From Adiantum capillus-veneris (Eukaryota; Streptophyta; Polypodiopsida; Polypodiales; Pteridaceae): a DNA stretch of 64,000 nt. Position numbers and translations under genes: made by a program. The stretch lies in the NCBI GenBank assembly GCA_014529385.2, contig CM043944.1, positions 172,052,740-172,116,739 of the forward strand, given 5' to 3'. Shown piece by piece: positions 11,325 through 21,254 of this stretch. How positions within the stretch are numbered: the first letter of the stretch is position 1; every line of letters starts with the position of its first letter. The notes below the pieces were generated by a model, which saw nothing but the letters and a program-made list of their open reading frames with translations, had not been told where the DNA came from and ran no database searches.

Positions 11325-11529
11325 TGTTACCATATACATGTGGAGGACCGCCGGGGCATTTTTTCCCTCTTTAGGAGGTTTTTTCCCCCGTGCATTGTAT
11401 ATACGCCCATCACTCTAGGGCTATCTATCTTTCCATTGCACACTAAGTAACACACTCTCTATTGTGTGCCTTGAGCTTCCTTCGTCTTCTCCAAACTGTG
11501 TGTGTTTCTCTGCAACCCTAATTCCAACA
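11325..11529 (+). repeat. 3' LTR of element C (205 bp)
   Basis: Direct repeat of 6457-6683, without the 22 bp segment. Followed by the ACTCT target duplication. Differences from the 5' copy are CCCCCGTG versus CCCCTGTG and TTTCTCTG versus TTTCTTTG. Confidence 0.9.
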
Positions 11530-11534
11530 ACTCT

Positions 11535-12129
11535 TGGGAAGCATTGACAAGGTTTAGGTTATCCTTCAATTGTATGCCTTGCATCCATCTAGCATCTTCA
11601 AAAGGGTAATTCTTAAACTTAATAAAATATCATCGGATAGTCTTACCGCCTCTTAGTACCTTGTCTTCATGTCGGAGAATGGACTCGGGCTGCAGCACCT
11701 CCTCTTGGTCCTCGATCTCCGGTGGGTCTTCAATAGTTGGTTCTTGAGGTGGCTCTCCCTTGTAAGGCTTTAATAGGCTCACATGGAAAGCATTGTGTAT
11801 GAGCCAATGATTGGGCAACTCGAGTTGATAGGCCATCTCATTGATTGGCCTAAGAATCTGGAAGGGACCATAGTACATTTTTGCTAGTCCGTAGGATTCT
11901 TGCCCGTCGTGTGCCTTAATCGATCCTTGGGAAACTTTAACAAGACCCAATCATTTTCTTTAAAGGCTTGGGCTCTTCTGTGCTTGTCAGCAACAGCCTT
12001 TTGCCTTTGCTGTGAGATAGATATAGCATCCTTAATATTTTGAAAAGATTCTTGTAGGTCTCGGCTATACTCATTTGCAGCGAAGATCTTCCCATGTACT
12101 TTAAGTAGCAAGGGGCTTTTTGACCTTCC
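11535..12129 (-). pseudogene. Element A integrase C-terminus and chromodomain-like tail
   Basis: Continues from the integrase core after an in-frame TAG (about 12127-12129). It contains the GRSKSPL and QQRQKAVADKHRRAQAF segment, DWVLLKFPK, then after a frameshift near 11940 [21 protein letters not shown] and [14 protein letters not shown], the conserved C-terminal domain of chromoviruses. Past an acidic linker ([19 protein letters not shown]) comes YFIKFKNYPFEDARWM, resembling a chromodomain (compare the consensus pattern of aromatic-K-W-x-G-Y-P-x5-W). A TGA interrupts it just before this segment. Chromodomains of such elements direct integration to heterochromatin. Element C interrupts the protein at 11530. 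Confidence 0.75.
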
Positions 12130-12909
12130 CTAGATTACCTCGAAAGGTGCTTTTCCCGTGGAAGTATGTACAGTGTTATTGTAAGCATACTCCACTAAGG
12201 GTAAGTACTTCGCCCATTGGGATCTTTGATCTACTTCCGTTACATAGGCTTTTAGTAGATCGAGAATTGTTAGGTTAGCTATTTCACTTTGGCCATCCGT
12301 TTGTGGATGATAGGCCGAAGAGAAGTTTAGCCTTGTCCCTAAATTCTCAAAGAGACCCTTCCAGAAATTACTGGTCATTCTAGGATCTCTATCTGACACT
12401 ATGGACATTGGCAAGCCATGGTACTTGAAAATTTGTGAAATGAAGAGAGTTGCCATTTGATGGGCTTTGATAGTCTTTTTGACAGATATAAAATGAGCTT
12501 GTTTACTGAACCTGTCTACTATCGTCCATATTCCTATATTCCCATGGATAGACTTAGGCAATCCAAAGATAAAATCCATGGATATGCTCTCCCATGGTGA
12601 ATTAGGGATTGGCAAGGGTTGAAGCAATCCAAGTTGCTTCCCTCTATCAAATTTTGTCTTTTGGCATATCACACATTTAGAAACATACTCTTGTATGTTC
12701 ACTTTCATGGTAGGCCAATAGAAATATGTTTCAATTCCCTTTAAGGTAGACTGAATCCCTCTATGCCCCGCATAAGGTGGAGCATGAGATTCATACATTA
12801 CTTTCTCACGTAGTGAGTTAGTAATGCATAGCCTATTGCCATAGAGAAGATAACCATCTTGTAAAGTAAATGGTTCTTCTTTCTTCCCTAATGCAAGGGC
12901 TGAAATCAC
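12130..12909 (-). pseudogene. Element A integrase
   Basis: About 259 codons. Zinc-binding HHCC module: YAGHRGIQSTL upstream and CVICQKTK (C-x2-C). Catalytic triad: D in SMDFIFGLP, D in IVSDRDPRM, E in TDGQSEIAN. The core is complete. It is joined to the RNase H upstream by a frameshift near 12925-12935 (the protein goes from RLVRY into the next frame AIDPDFRDVIS) and ends in a TAG before the C-terminal domain. Would insert element DNA into the host chromosome. Confidence 0.85.
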
Positions 12910-12925
12910 ATCTCTAAAATCTGGA

Positions 12926-13753
12926 TCAATAGCGTACTAATCTATCATTGTGAGTTGCTATGGAGACCGCATTCACTCTCGACCATCTTGAGAGTGCATC
13001 AGCTACTTGATTATGCTTGCCAGCAATGTTAGCAATATGAAAATGAAATTGTGAAAGGAAATTTTCCCACCTCATTTGTTTGTCGGAGAGCTTGGTCTGC
13101 GTCATGAAGTACTTAAGACTTTGGTGATCCGTTCGCAGAATGAAAGGAGTCCCCAATAAATAGTGCTTCCATGAGTCTAAGGCATGTAGAACTGCAAGGA
13201 GTTCCTTTTCGTATATGCCTAGAGCTTGCTCAATAGGGTCGAACCTTCGACTCTCATATCCTATGGCGTGCCCTTCTTGGACCAAAACAGCTCCAAGGCA
13301 ATCACCACAAGCATCACATTGGACCTCAAATGGTTTTGAGAGATCCGATAGTGTAAGCACAGGTTGAGAGATAAGCTTTTCCAAAGCATTGTTCTCCTTA
13401 GCAGACCATGTATACCTAACGCTTTTCTTTGTTAGGTCATGTAATGGTCCCACAATTTGTGAGAGCTTTTCTATGAAGCGTATATAGTATGCACACATAC
13501 CTAAAAAGCTTCTTAGTTCATGAAGATTCCTTGGTTTAGGCCATCCTTTTATTACCTCTAACTTTGATGGATCCATTTGGATGCCATCTTGAGAGATAAT
13601 GTGACCTAAATAATGAATCTCTTGCAAGAAAAATTCACTTTTCTTTCGATTAACATAAAGTTTATTCTCTCTTAAAACTTGAAATATTACCTGGAGATGC
13701 TGCTTGTGTTCGTCTAATGAATTAGAGTAGATGATAATATCATCAAAGAACAC
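12926..13753 (-). pseudogene. Element A reverse transcriptase (second half) and RNase H
   Basis: Begins just after an in-frame TGA that cuts the RT gene. The RT catalytic box VFFDDIIIYS is at the start, followed by the conserved LGHIISQDGIQMDPSKLEVIKGWP and the thumb/connection segment. RNase H: VQCDACGDCLGAVLVQ (first Asp), EKELLAVLHAL (Glu), LRTDHQSLKY (third Asp), and GKHNQVADALSR at the end. About 275 codons without another stop. It belongs to the same polyprotein as the neighbouring frames. Confidence 0.85.
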
Positions 13754-13765
13754 TCCAGTGAAGGT

Positions 13766-14640
13766 TCAATGAGGTCTGAACAGCTTCTCCATCAAGCGGT
13801 TGAATGTGGCTGGTGTATTGGTCAAGCCAAAAGGCATGACAATGTATTCATAAAGACCAAATGTGGTACGAAATGCGGTCTTTACAATATCTTGATCAAC
13901 TATCCTTATTTGATGATAGCCACTTTTTGGGTCAATCCTACTGAAGTAGGTCGATCCTTGTAGCTTATCAAATAGGTCTTCTACCCGTGGAATGGGAAAC
14001 CTATTCTTGATAGTGATCCTATTTAGTGCTCTATAGTCGACACACATACAATATGTGTCATCTTTCTTTTGCACTAATAGCACAGGTGAGCAAAATGGAG
14101 ATGAGCTAGGCCTAACCATGCCCTTCTCAACTAGCTCATGCACTTGCCGCATAATCTCCTCTTGTTGAGCTTGAGACACTCTATAAGGAGGTTTGTTAGG
14201 CGGTGAACTTCCTGGAAGAAGTTCAATTGCATGGTCATCATTACCTCGTTTAGGAGGTAGCTCACAAGGGATGTCTTGAATAAAAACATCTTGAAACCCC
14301 TTGAGAAAATTGGATAACTCTAATTCCTTTTGGTTGCCTGTATTTTCTTTCGTTAAAGCATTAGGTTCATTTTGAGAATCTTTAACAAAAATCATGTACA
14401 CGGAAATAGAGCTCTTTATTGACTTGTTGAAAGATGGTGTATGTACAATGCGGATAGTGTTACCCATTTCCTTAGCATCTATATACATGTATTTTTCCCT
14501 GAACTTAAAGGAGATTCTCCTTTCAGGAAATTTAACTTCGGCAGCCAGGCGGTCAAACCATGGTGCCCCTAGGATTACATCCTCATGCTTGAGAGGAGAG
14601 ATAAAGAAGTCCTCTTTGGCTGGCGCACTGCAAGGCTGAA
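13766..14640 (-). pseudogene. Element A protease tail and reverse transcriptase (first half)
   Basis: The open frame 14488-13766 carries CELPPKR and [58 protein letters not shown] and [16 protein letters not shown], the fingers and palm of a gypsy RT. It stops at a TGA 13764-13766, 11 codons before the FFDD catalytic box, an isolated nonsense change. Upstream to about 14640 the same frame reads [14 protein letters not shown], the final conserved motif of the protease, so translation once came through from a protease. Only about 100 bp separate this from the primer site: gag and the protease active site have been deleted. Confidence 0.8.
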
Positions 14641-14738
14641 AAATCCCTATTCTACTTACTCACAGGCAATTAATAATACCAACCATTTATAGCTAGCTTG
14701 AGGACCTCCCTTCTTGAGTAAGAAAAGAGAAACCTTGT

Positions 14739-14750
14739 GCTCTGATACCA
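14739..14750 (-). other. Primer binding site of element A
   Basis: Minus strand TGGTATCAGAGC, one base from the 5' LTR that ends at 14752. Complementary to initiator methionine tRNA. Confidence 0.9.
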
Positions 14751-14751
14751 A

Positions 14752-16384
14752 TGTAACATTTAATGGCCTAATAACTTGTGTGTAGCGGAAATTTGCATGA
14801 ACATAGTGGGCATTTCATTAGAATAGATTCCTAATGAGAATTACAAGAGTGCTTGGGTGGAGAGAGCAACAAAAAGAATAACACCTAGTTAGATAGCATG
14901 AGCAATACTTCAAAAGAGAGAGAAATTAAGCTATTGACAACAGTTGAGGACCGGATTTTCATGGAGCCAGTCCCCCCTCCAAAAGGCTTTGTATTATGGT
15001 TTCTCCCATCAAAAGAGACATTGTACAATACAATTCTTTGTGTTCCTTCAATACTAGCTAGTGCAATGAAGATGAAAGCTTCATGAACTAAGAAAAACAC
15101 TTAGTAAACACAACTTTAATTATCCCCGTTCTCAGACCCAATACCTCACACACCTTCGAAGATGGTGAGAGCTAGCAGGGTATGAGAGTACATTGAGAGG
15201 AAGAAGGAGTATCTTACGAGAAAGATGTACATCTCCACACATAATCACTCATATTAGCATAGATTTAGCTTAGTAATTAGCTTGGTAGAGGAGATGAGCA
15301 TGCATTGAAGATTGGATCTTGGTTGGATTTGCATCCACAAGCCAAGAGTGTGTCGATGTAGGCTTCTATCTCACAAGCTTGGAGTAGGTGATGAGCTCTC
15401 CATTAAAGCTTGGGAAGAGATAGTCTTCTCTTTCTTCACACATGAGATTGTGTGAGTGTGTGTGTGATAATGCCTTGCAAAAATCAGCCCCCTCTCTCTC
15501 TTGGGCGAGCCCTCTTGCTATTTTCTCTTGCAGGCTCCCCATTGGACCTCCCCAAGTAAAGCCAATGGCTATTAAGCAGCATAAGTGATAGCCTTCTGAC
15601 ATGTGTCCCCCTTTCCCATTTTGTGAGATCTTAATCAATTAAAATTAATTGATTTAAAAGAATTAAATCCCCATTGGACCTTTCCCCATTCTGAGCAATA
15701 TTAATTAAGTAGCCCATTGGGCTGCTCAATTCCTTTTGGACCCCTTCACAGGCTGTCCAATAATCATCCAGGAGACTTAATTTTCATTGGTTCTTTTTAA
15801 TAAGTGTTTTAAAATTAATTAGGCTAAATTTACTCTAGCCTAATTCTCATTGGTCCACTTCAAGGGTCATCCAATAGGAATTGGGTACACCTTGTGGGCA
15901 TCTGGCCTAGGGAGCTGACATGTGTCCCTCATTCCCTTTGTGTAAAGGGAGCTTGTGTGTGTGTGTGTGTAAAGGGAGCTTGTGTAAAGGGATATTGTGT
16001 GTGTGTGGCCTTCTCTCTCATCCCCTACTTGCTAGGCTCGCCCCCTCCTATATAGGGATATTCAAGACTTTTTTGGTCACACACAAAGCATCCAATTTTC
16101 CTAGGTTTGACCTTTGGACACAACCTTTGAATTTTGGAACCTTAGCATTTTGGAAGTCTTAATGGGCTGAACCTTAGGGTCTTTTTAGCCCATTGTTTCA
16201 CATGGCTCTTTTGCAGATGGCCCCCCTTTGGATCCCTATTTTCCCTCCTTTGGATCCCTACTGTGGCCGGTCTGCTAGCTTAACCAATATTCTAGCTTTT
16301 CCTCCCCTGGCACTTCCCCATATTAAATGATCAGTTTAACATGAGAAAATCATTTAGGAGAATTATATATTGATTATTATGACA
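14752..16384 (-). repeat. 5' LTR of element A (1633 bp)
   Basis: Direct repeat partner of 4515-6093. It is 54 bp longer, mostly from a (GT)n expansion with duplicated AAAGGGAGCTTGTG near 15950-16010 and a duplicated TTTGGATCCCTA near 16230-16260. Its minus-strand start TGTCATAATAATC abuts the protein-coding sequence of element H. Confidence 0.85.
16049..16054 (-). promoter_or_regulatory. TATA box in the element A 5' LTR
   Basis: The minus strand reads ATCCCTATATAGGAGGGGG. In the 3' LTR the matching bases are CTACATAGG (5778-5783), so only the transcribing 5' copy keeps the box. Inferred from sequence and position. Confidence 0.45.
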
Positions 16385-17478
16385 GTCGCACTTCCATCTT
16401 TTGCACTTTTAATTGATTCCCACAATTCATTTGGCCATGGCTCATCTATCTTTGGGATAGGTGCCATAAATTGTGATCTTGACCTTGCATCATTAGTGGT
16501 GTTGGCCACTACTTGATCATCTAGTTGCATTTCTAGGTTGTTGGTTTCTTGTGTTGCAGTATTTGCTTGCACATCCTTTTGTGATTCTAGCTCAATGTTT
16601 CTTTGAGTTAATGTTTCAACAACCTTTGCCTTAGGCATTTGAAATCCACCACTTTTTGGTTTTGTTTCTGGAGGTGGAATTGGTGCTTCAGGCTCCATCA
16701 TTGCCTGTGCAGTTTTTACCAATTCCTTACAAATTTTCAACCTCTCAGTCTCTACCTCAGCATGAGGATATTTCATCCCTCATTGCTCTAGGGTTTGGTT
16801 GGGTTTCAAACTATCCTCATATGCTTCCAGTGCATCATCTAATGGCTCTAGGACTTTGTCTACCAACATAGATCCTCCGGAAGACGCCTTCCTTGGTTTC
16901 TTATCACTCACCACCGTTTTGTTTTCCCGTTCTTGTTTTAACTGCTCCTTTGTCTCCTGTAATTTTGTTTGTAGTGCAGTTTGATTTGTAATTGTTTTTG
17001 CTTTAATTTTGTCTCTTTTGGCTTTGCAGGATTTTCTCCCAGTCCTCACTGACACACTAGTTGTTTCCCCTTGTTTGGGTTGTTGATCTTTCTCCTCATT
17101 AGCTTGGTCCTCAGAATTTTCTTTTGCTTGGGCTCTAGTCACTACCTTCACAGGAATTTTGGGTTCTGCCTCTGATCCACTTGGAGAAGGTAACACTCCC
17201 ACAACATTTATTGTTGTTTTCCCCTGTTTGTTTGGGTGTTTTGTACAAATAGGAACAATGTGTGTAATGGCACACTCCAAACAATATCCAATTATCTCTA
17301 CACGAGAACAATTCTTGGCCCAATGATTACCTCCACACTTGTAGCATGGTCCATCTTGTTGAGTCATTGGTGGCACAATTGACGGTTGTTCTTGCTTAGC
17401 CAGAATGGTCTTTGGTCTACGCTCTTGATGGACTATGAACATCAGAGTGTCCTCATTCAATGAATAGAGTTTTCTCAT
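16385..17478 (-). pseudogene. Element H gag C-terminus: CCHC zinc knuckle and hinge
   Basis: Two frames (17478-16780 and 16776-16385) separated by one stop. The first holds the knuckle CYKCGGNHWAKNC (C-x2-C-x4-H-x4-C) followed closely by a second Cys/His group YCLECAITHIVPICTKH, then a long charged, Q/K/E-rich linker with KLQETKEQLKQERENK that could form a coiled coil. The second frame continues with a Q/N-rich linker and ends KSAKDGSA where element A interrupts; the protein resumes in the protease frame at 4514. The knuckle would bind the element RNA during packaging. Confidence 0.65.
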
Positions 17479-19204
17479 AGGTTTTTGCCCTAGCCTAGGT
17501 TGTGATACCTCAGCTCTTTGTAAAAAGCCCTTGATACAACCCTATTTTGAAATAATGGTTGATTTGGTAATGGAATTTGTTTTTCTATTTGATGTCCAAA
17601 TAGTATCCCCCTCGTGTAGGTTTAATTATAGTAGCACTCACTCATCTCATGATTGGTCCATTTTTGCTCAATGGCACACCATTTTATTTGTTGTGCTACT
17701 TGCACTGCTAGCTCATCTAAGTTGGTCATTAATTAAGACATAACCACTTGCCTTGTGTTGGTTTCACTAGATGCTAAAGGAGCATTATCCATAGTGATCT
17801 TTGTATCACCAATTTCCTCGCCATAGGCTTTACAATTGTCGTTACTAGGTATAACGCTTTTCTCATGACTTGTTCAAAGGAAGTACATCCTTTTAAGTGC
17901 AAATATTTCTTGAGAGTTTCATTTTTCAAACCCTCTATGAAGAGAATTGATAATCTTTCATCCTGTGGTAGCTCGCGTTCCGGACATCACTCTATATATT
18001 GTTTGAAGCGTAGCGATGCTTCATTCACTCTCTCATCTTCTTTTTGCTTGAATGCATAGATTTGGGACATTGTGTTATGCTTGATTCCCCTTTTAGAGAA
18101 CTCCACAACAAATTCTTGCAACAATTGTTCAACGTTTGAGAAGACATTTTTGTCCAATGGTTGGGACCAATTCAATGCTATCCCTTCCAAGGTTAAGCCC
18201 AATCCCTCATACTGTGTATGAAAATAAAATACTTGTTTGGCTCTTAACACTTGTTTGAACAAGGATGCATGTACATATGGATCCCTTAATCCATCATACT
18301 TCTTCTTGACACATTTGGCCAATTGATATGGTCTCATTGGTTCTGGTTCCACCATGTATCTTAGCATGTTGGGGTCTCTCACAAAGACATCCCTCATTCC
18401 TTCTTCTCGTCTTGGAGCAAATCCTGGTGGAATCCCCTTTGAGACATGTTTTGGAAATGTTGATGGATTTATAAGTCTAATTGGTGGTCTCTTGGTTCCA
18501 CTCAATGAGGTAGGAGCTACACTCCCGGGAATAGCTATTTTGGATGTTTCAGGTCCATTTGATCCCATAGTTTCAATGTTAGCTTCTTGCAAATCAGTCT
18601 CAAAAAACCTTGGTACGCTTACACTCGGTTGAAAATAGTAAGCAGAGATTGGAGTACCCATGTATGTATATCTTTCTAGCTCAATTGGGATGATAAGTTT
18701 GTACTCTCGTCCATACTTATCTACCATTAGAACTTGCACTCCCTGGTCATCTGTGTATGTGAAGGCATAAAGGTTCTTGTAGTCTGTCAACTCTTCCATG
18801 ATGGAATTTAAACATCTAGAGAAGTTGTTTTGATCCCCAATATGTAACCTATAAATGCCATCATAAGTGTAATCCGTTAGAACTCTCGTGGCTTCATTGG
18901 TTTTGATGAACCTCACGTTGGGTTTGTTGATTAGAGGATGCTTCTCCTCTAAGTCTCCAACAATTTCCACTTTTGCTCTTCCAAACTCCCGCATTTTAGT
19001 TGATTGGTTTGGCTTCCAGTGAGCTACATGATCACTTGAAAAATATCAATGAGCCATGCCTTGAGATTTGACTTGATATGATTGATAAGCCTCATGGTCT
19101 TGTCTCAACCCTCTTGTTATAGGTGTTGCAGTATTTCTGGTTGTTTAAGTAGGTGGCATAGCTCTGAGTTGAGTGGGAAACCCTAATGATGGATGAGTTT
19201 TCAT
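17479..19204 (-). pseudogene. Element H gag (capsid region)
   Basis: The longest intact piece is 18994-17987 (335 codons). Translation upstream of that Met is open in the same frame, apart from two stops, to an ATG at 19204, so the original start was probably there. The retrotransposon gag motif is near the end: QPLDKNVFSNVEQLLQEFVVEF, IYAFKQKEDERVNEASLRFKQYIE, followed, after a stop, by LPQDERLSILFIEGLKNETLKKYL. From about 17850 to 17480 the frame is heavily broken. The N-terminal region (KYGREYKLIIPIELERYTYMG) is unrecognised. The protein would be the particle shell of H. Confidence 0.65.
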
Positions 19205-19657
19205 GTTTAAACCTCACTCAATACTCTCAAGATGGTCCTTGATAATAACACCTTGGCTTAGTGCACACAATCCCTCTTTGCCCCTGGTCAAGTCTCTAAA
19301 AAGTCAGGCTTTGGTGCCCCACTGACCTTTGGATACTGGTTTTGGGTACCCTAAAAGTTTGTAAATGGGAATCCTAGAAAATTTCACTCTAAAATAAAAA
19401 CAAGGGTAGCTTCCTTATCTCACAAGATTTCTTCCTAGCTATAGGACACTCAATTTGGAGTTGTGTGTCAAAAGTTAGAGCAGTTTTGGTAAACTGCACT
19501 TGAAACAACACTCAAAACAATTTCAGGATCAGGACACAAAGAGATTTTGTGCTTGTATCTTGGCCCCCAGAGGGTATTTTTCACTCAAACTTGAGATTTG
19601 CGATGTACTCGAGTAGATCTACAAACTTATGAAGTCAAATACCCTCACTATGTAGAG

Positions 19658-20948
19658 GTACACCGATCGCGATCATTGACCCCATGTCACAGATTTGGAA
19701 GATTTTTGCACAGTAGCTAGCCCTTGATGTCTTGATGCCAAGTGTCTTTGTATTTTTGAATTTGGGATGTTTTAACCATTGAAAACCCAAATCGCACGTG
19801 GTTTTGCGGTTATTGGCTTGATTGTGTAACTGGGACTTTTGACCACTTTCTTTTGCTCTTTTTACCTTGCTCCTTTTGGAAAATATGTTGCACTAGATGT
19901 CAGCTACCTACTCACCAAGTCTCAACTCAAAATGTCACTGGGGTACACCGATCGCGATCGTAGTTCTAACTCCTTTTCAAGTGAAACTTGTGGATATGGT
20001 AGACAATGATGTGTACAATCTACTCCTCAAATATTTTTGAATTTGGACATGAAAAAGTCAAGTTTTTACCAGATCTTGGTCTGCTGCAGTGGTTTTCTGA
20101 CTGTCTGCTGTTTTTGGCTATTTTGGTGACTTTTTTTGAATTTTGACATCTCCTGGTATCTTATATAACCTAGGTGTATGTGTGGGTCAAATCTGGGTCA
20201 GATCTAGGACTGAGGTACACCGATTGCGATCGGAATTTGGAGCCCAAATTGGATGAAACTTCACCAGATTGTTCACTAGGCTATTTTAAGACTACCTGCC
20301 AAACACTTTTGTATTTGGACTCAAAAAAGTCGAGAATTTACAGTTTCTTGGTCTGAAGTGCCTGATTTTCCAATTTTATCAGGTTTTATTGATTTTGATG
20401 TTTGATTTGGGATTTGAGAAATACCTAGGCTTGTCCTATGCACAGGCTATCCCTCTACATGGTTTCTTCCCGATTTTGATGTGTTTTGGTCTACTGAAAG
20501 TCAATTTCTATGCCAGTTTAGCAGTTTTTGACTTGGATCTGTATTTAGTAGTTTTGACCAGTTTTTTGTGGTTTTTGACCCTAGGTCCTTTAGACTTTTA
20601 CGTTTGTATACCCTTGAAGAGTCTACTCATCAAATCTGGTACAAATTTGAGATCTAGGTACACTGATCGCGATCGTAGTTCTGAGCCCAAATTCAACCAA
20701 ATTTGGCATGCTTGTAGACACTGAAGTTTTAAGGCTATCCCCCAATTCTTTTTACATTTGGATCACCAAAAGTCAAGATTTTATAGTTTCTGGGTCTGTC
20801 AGGCTAGTTTTACCCAAGTGGCCTGATTTCCTTGATTTTTGATGTTTTTGGGTGTGGTTGCTTTAGACAAATTTGTTTAGAATCTTATCAGGAAGGCACA
20901 TGTCAAATCTTGTACAATTTTGACACTGAAGTACACCAATCACGATCG
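19658..20948 (+). repeat. Five-copy GATCGCGATC palindrome repeat, about 275 bp period
   Basis: Motif copies at 19658-19674, 19943-19960, 20215-20232, 20658-20675 and 20931-20948, consensus GTACACCGATCGCGATCG, whose last 12 bases are a perfect palindrome. Start-to-start spacing is 285, 272, 443 and 273. Parts of the flanks also repeat (GAGCCCAAATT after the motif; TTTGGA..AAAAGTCAAG..TTTA about 100-130 bp after), so this is a diverged tandem array rather than isolated motifs. Confidence 0.65.
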
Positions 20949-21246
20949 TAATACCAGAGCCAAATCTGATGAAATTTTATAGGCTCTCTCTGACAAGTAT
21001 TTCCCAGTGTTTGGTGCTACCACTTTGTGATTTGAATCAATTTCAGCTCTGTTTGGTCAGATTTTCTAATTTCAGAGTCTTATGGCCATTTTGCCAAAGT
21101 TATTTTTGTCTTCCCTTGAGCCCACATCCATGTGACTCAAAGGATAAGAGAGACCCACCCTCATTTAAAAAATAGAAATATGCATAATCTTTGATTTCTT
21201 CAAATTAACTTGATTAGATCTAATCCTAATTAGGGCTTCTAAAACC

Positions 21247-21254
21247 TATAAATA
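21247..21254 (+). promoter_or_regulatory. TATA box of an LTR-like sequence
   Basis: AAACCTATAAATAGAGCCC followed about 45 bp later by CTCACTACACCACAACATTC, a common layout of plant LTR promoters. It suggests that the surrounding block is an LTR reading to the right. Confidence 0.45.

Larger units (their letters stand above)
6457..11529 (+). mobile_element. Element C: Ty1/copia retrotransposon
   Basis: LTRs at 6457-6683 and 11325-11529, TG...CA ends (TGTTACCATATACATGTGG start, CCTAATTCCAACA end), flanked by a perfect 5 bp duplication ACTCT (6452-6456 and 11530-11534). A primer site matches initiator-Met tRNA and a PPT precedes the 3' LTR. Domain order gag, protease, integrase, RT, RNase H is that of Ty1/copia. 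The LTRs differ by only about 2 substitutions over 205 aligned bases plus a 22 bp indel, so it is the youngest element seen. It is inserted in the opposite orientation to element A. Confidence 0.95.
4515..16384 (-). mobile_element. Element A: chromodomain-type Ty3/gypsy retrotransposon, gag-less
   Basis: Two direct repeats, 4515-6093 and 14752-16384, both begin TGTAACATTTAATGG and end ATTATTATGACA. On the minus strand the right copy is followed by an initiator-Met tRNA primer site (14739-14750), so it is the 5' LTR and the element reads right to left. The internal part carries the protease tail, RT, RNase H, integrase and a chromodomain-like tail, with several stops and frameshifts. Gag and most of the protease are missing. 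Flanks TTCGT (4510-4514) and GTCGC (16385-16389) match at 3 of 5 bases, a decayed target duplication. Copia element C is inserted within it. Confidence 0.85.
1..19204 (-). mobile_element. Element H: non-autonomous gag-protease LTR element, interrupted by element A
   Basis: Minus-strand Ty3/gypsy-like element. Reading on the minus strand it has gag (19204 to about 17480), a CCHC zinc knuckle and hinge (17478-16385), an aspartic protease (4514-3150), a further open stretch (3143-2490), about 1.3 kb without coding, a polypurine tract and the start of its 3' LTR (1156 downward). Element A sits between 4515 and 16384; the protein frame reads across that junction once A is ignored. No reverse transcriptase, RNase H or integrase motif was seen between the protease and the PPT, so it looks like a gag-pro only element dependent on a relative. 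The 5' LTR was not found; the stretch right of gag looks different from the 3' LTR. Confidence 0.7.

Noticed and set aside
19658-20948. The regularly spaced palindromes as a CRISPR-like array
   Set aside because: Spacing is 270-440 bp and irregular, flanks are repeated too, and the sequence is from a plant nuclear genome.
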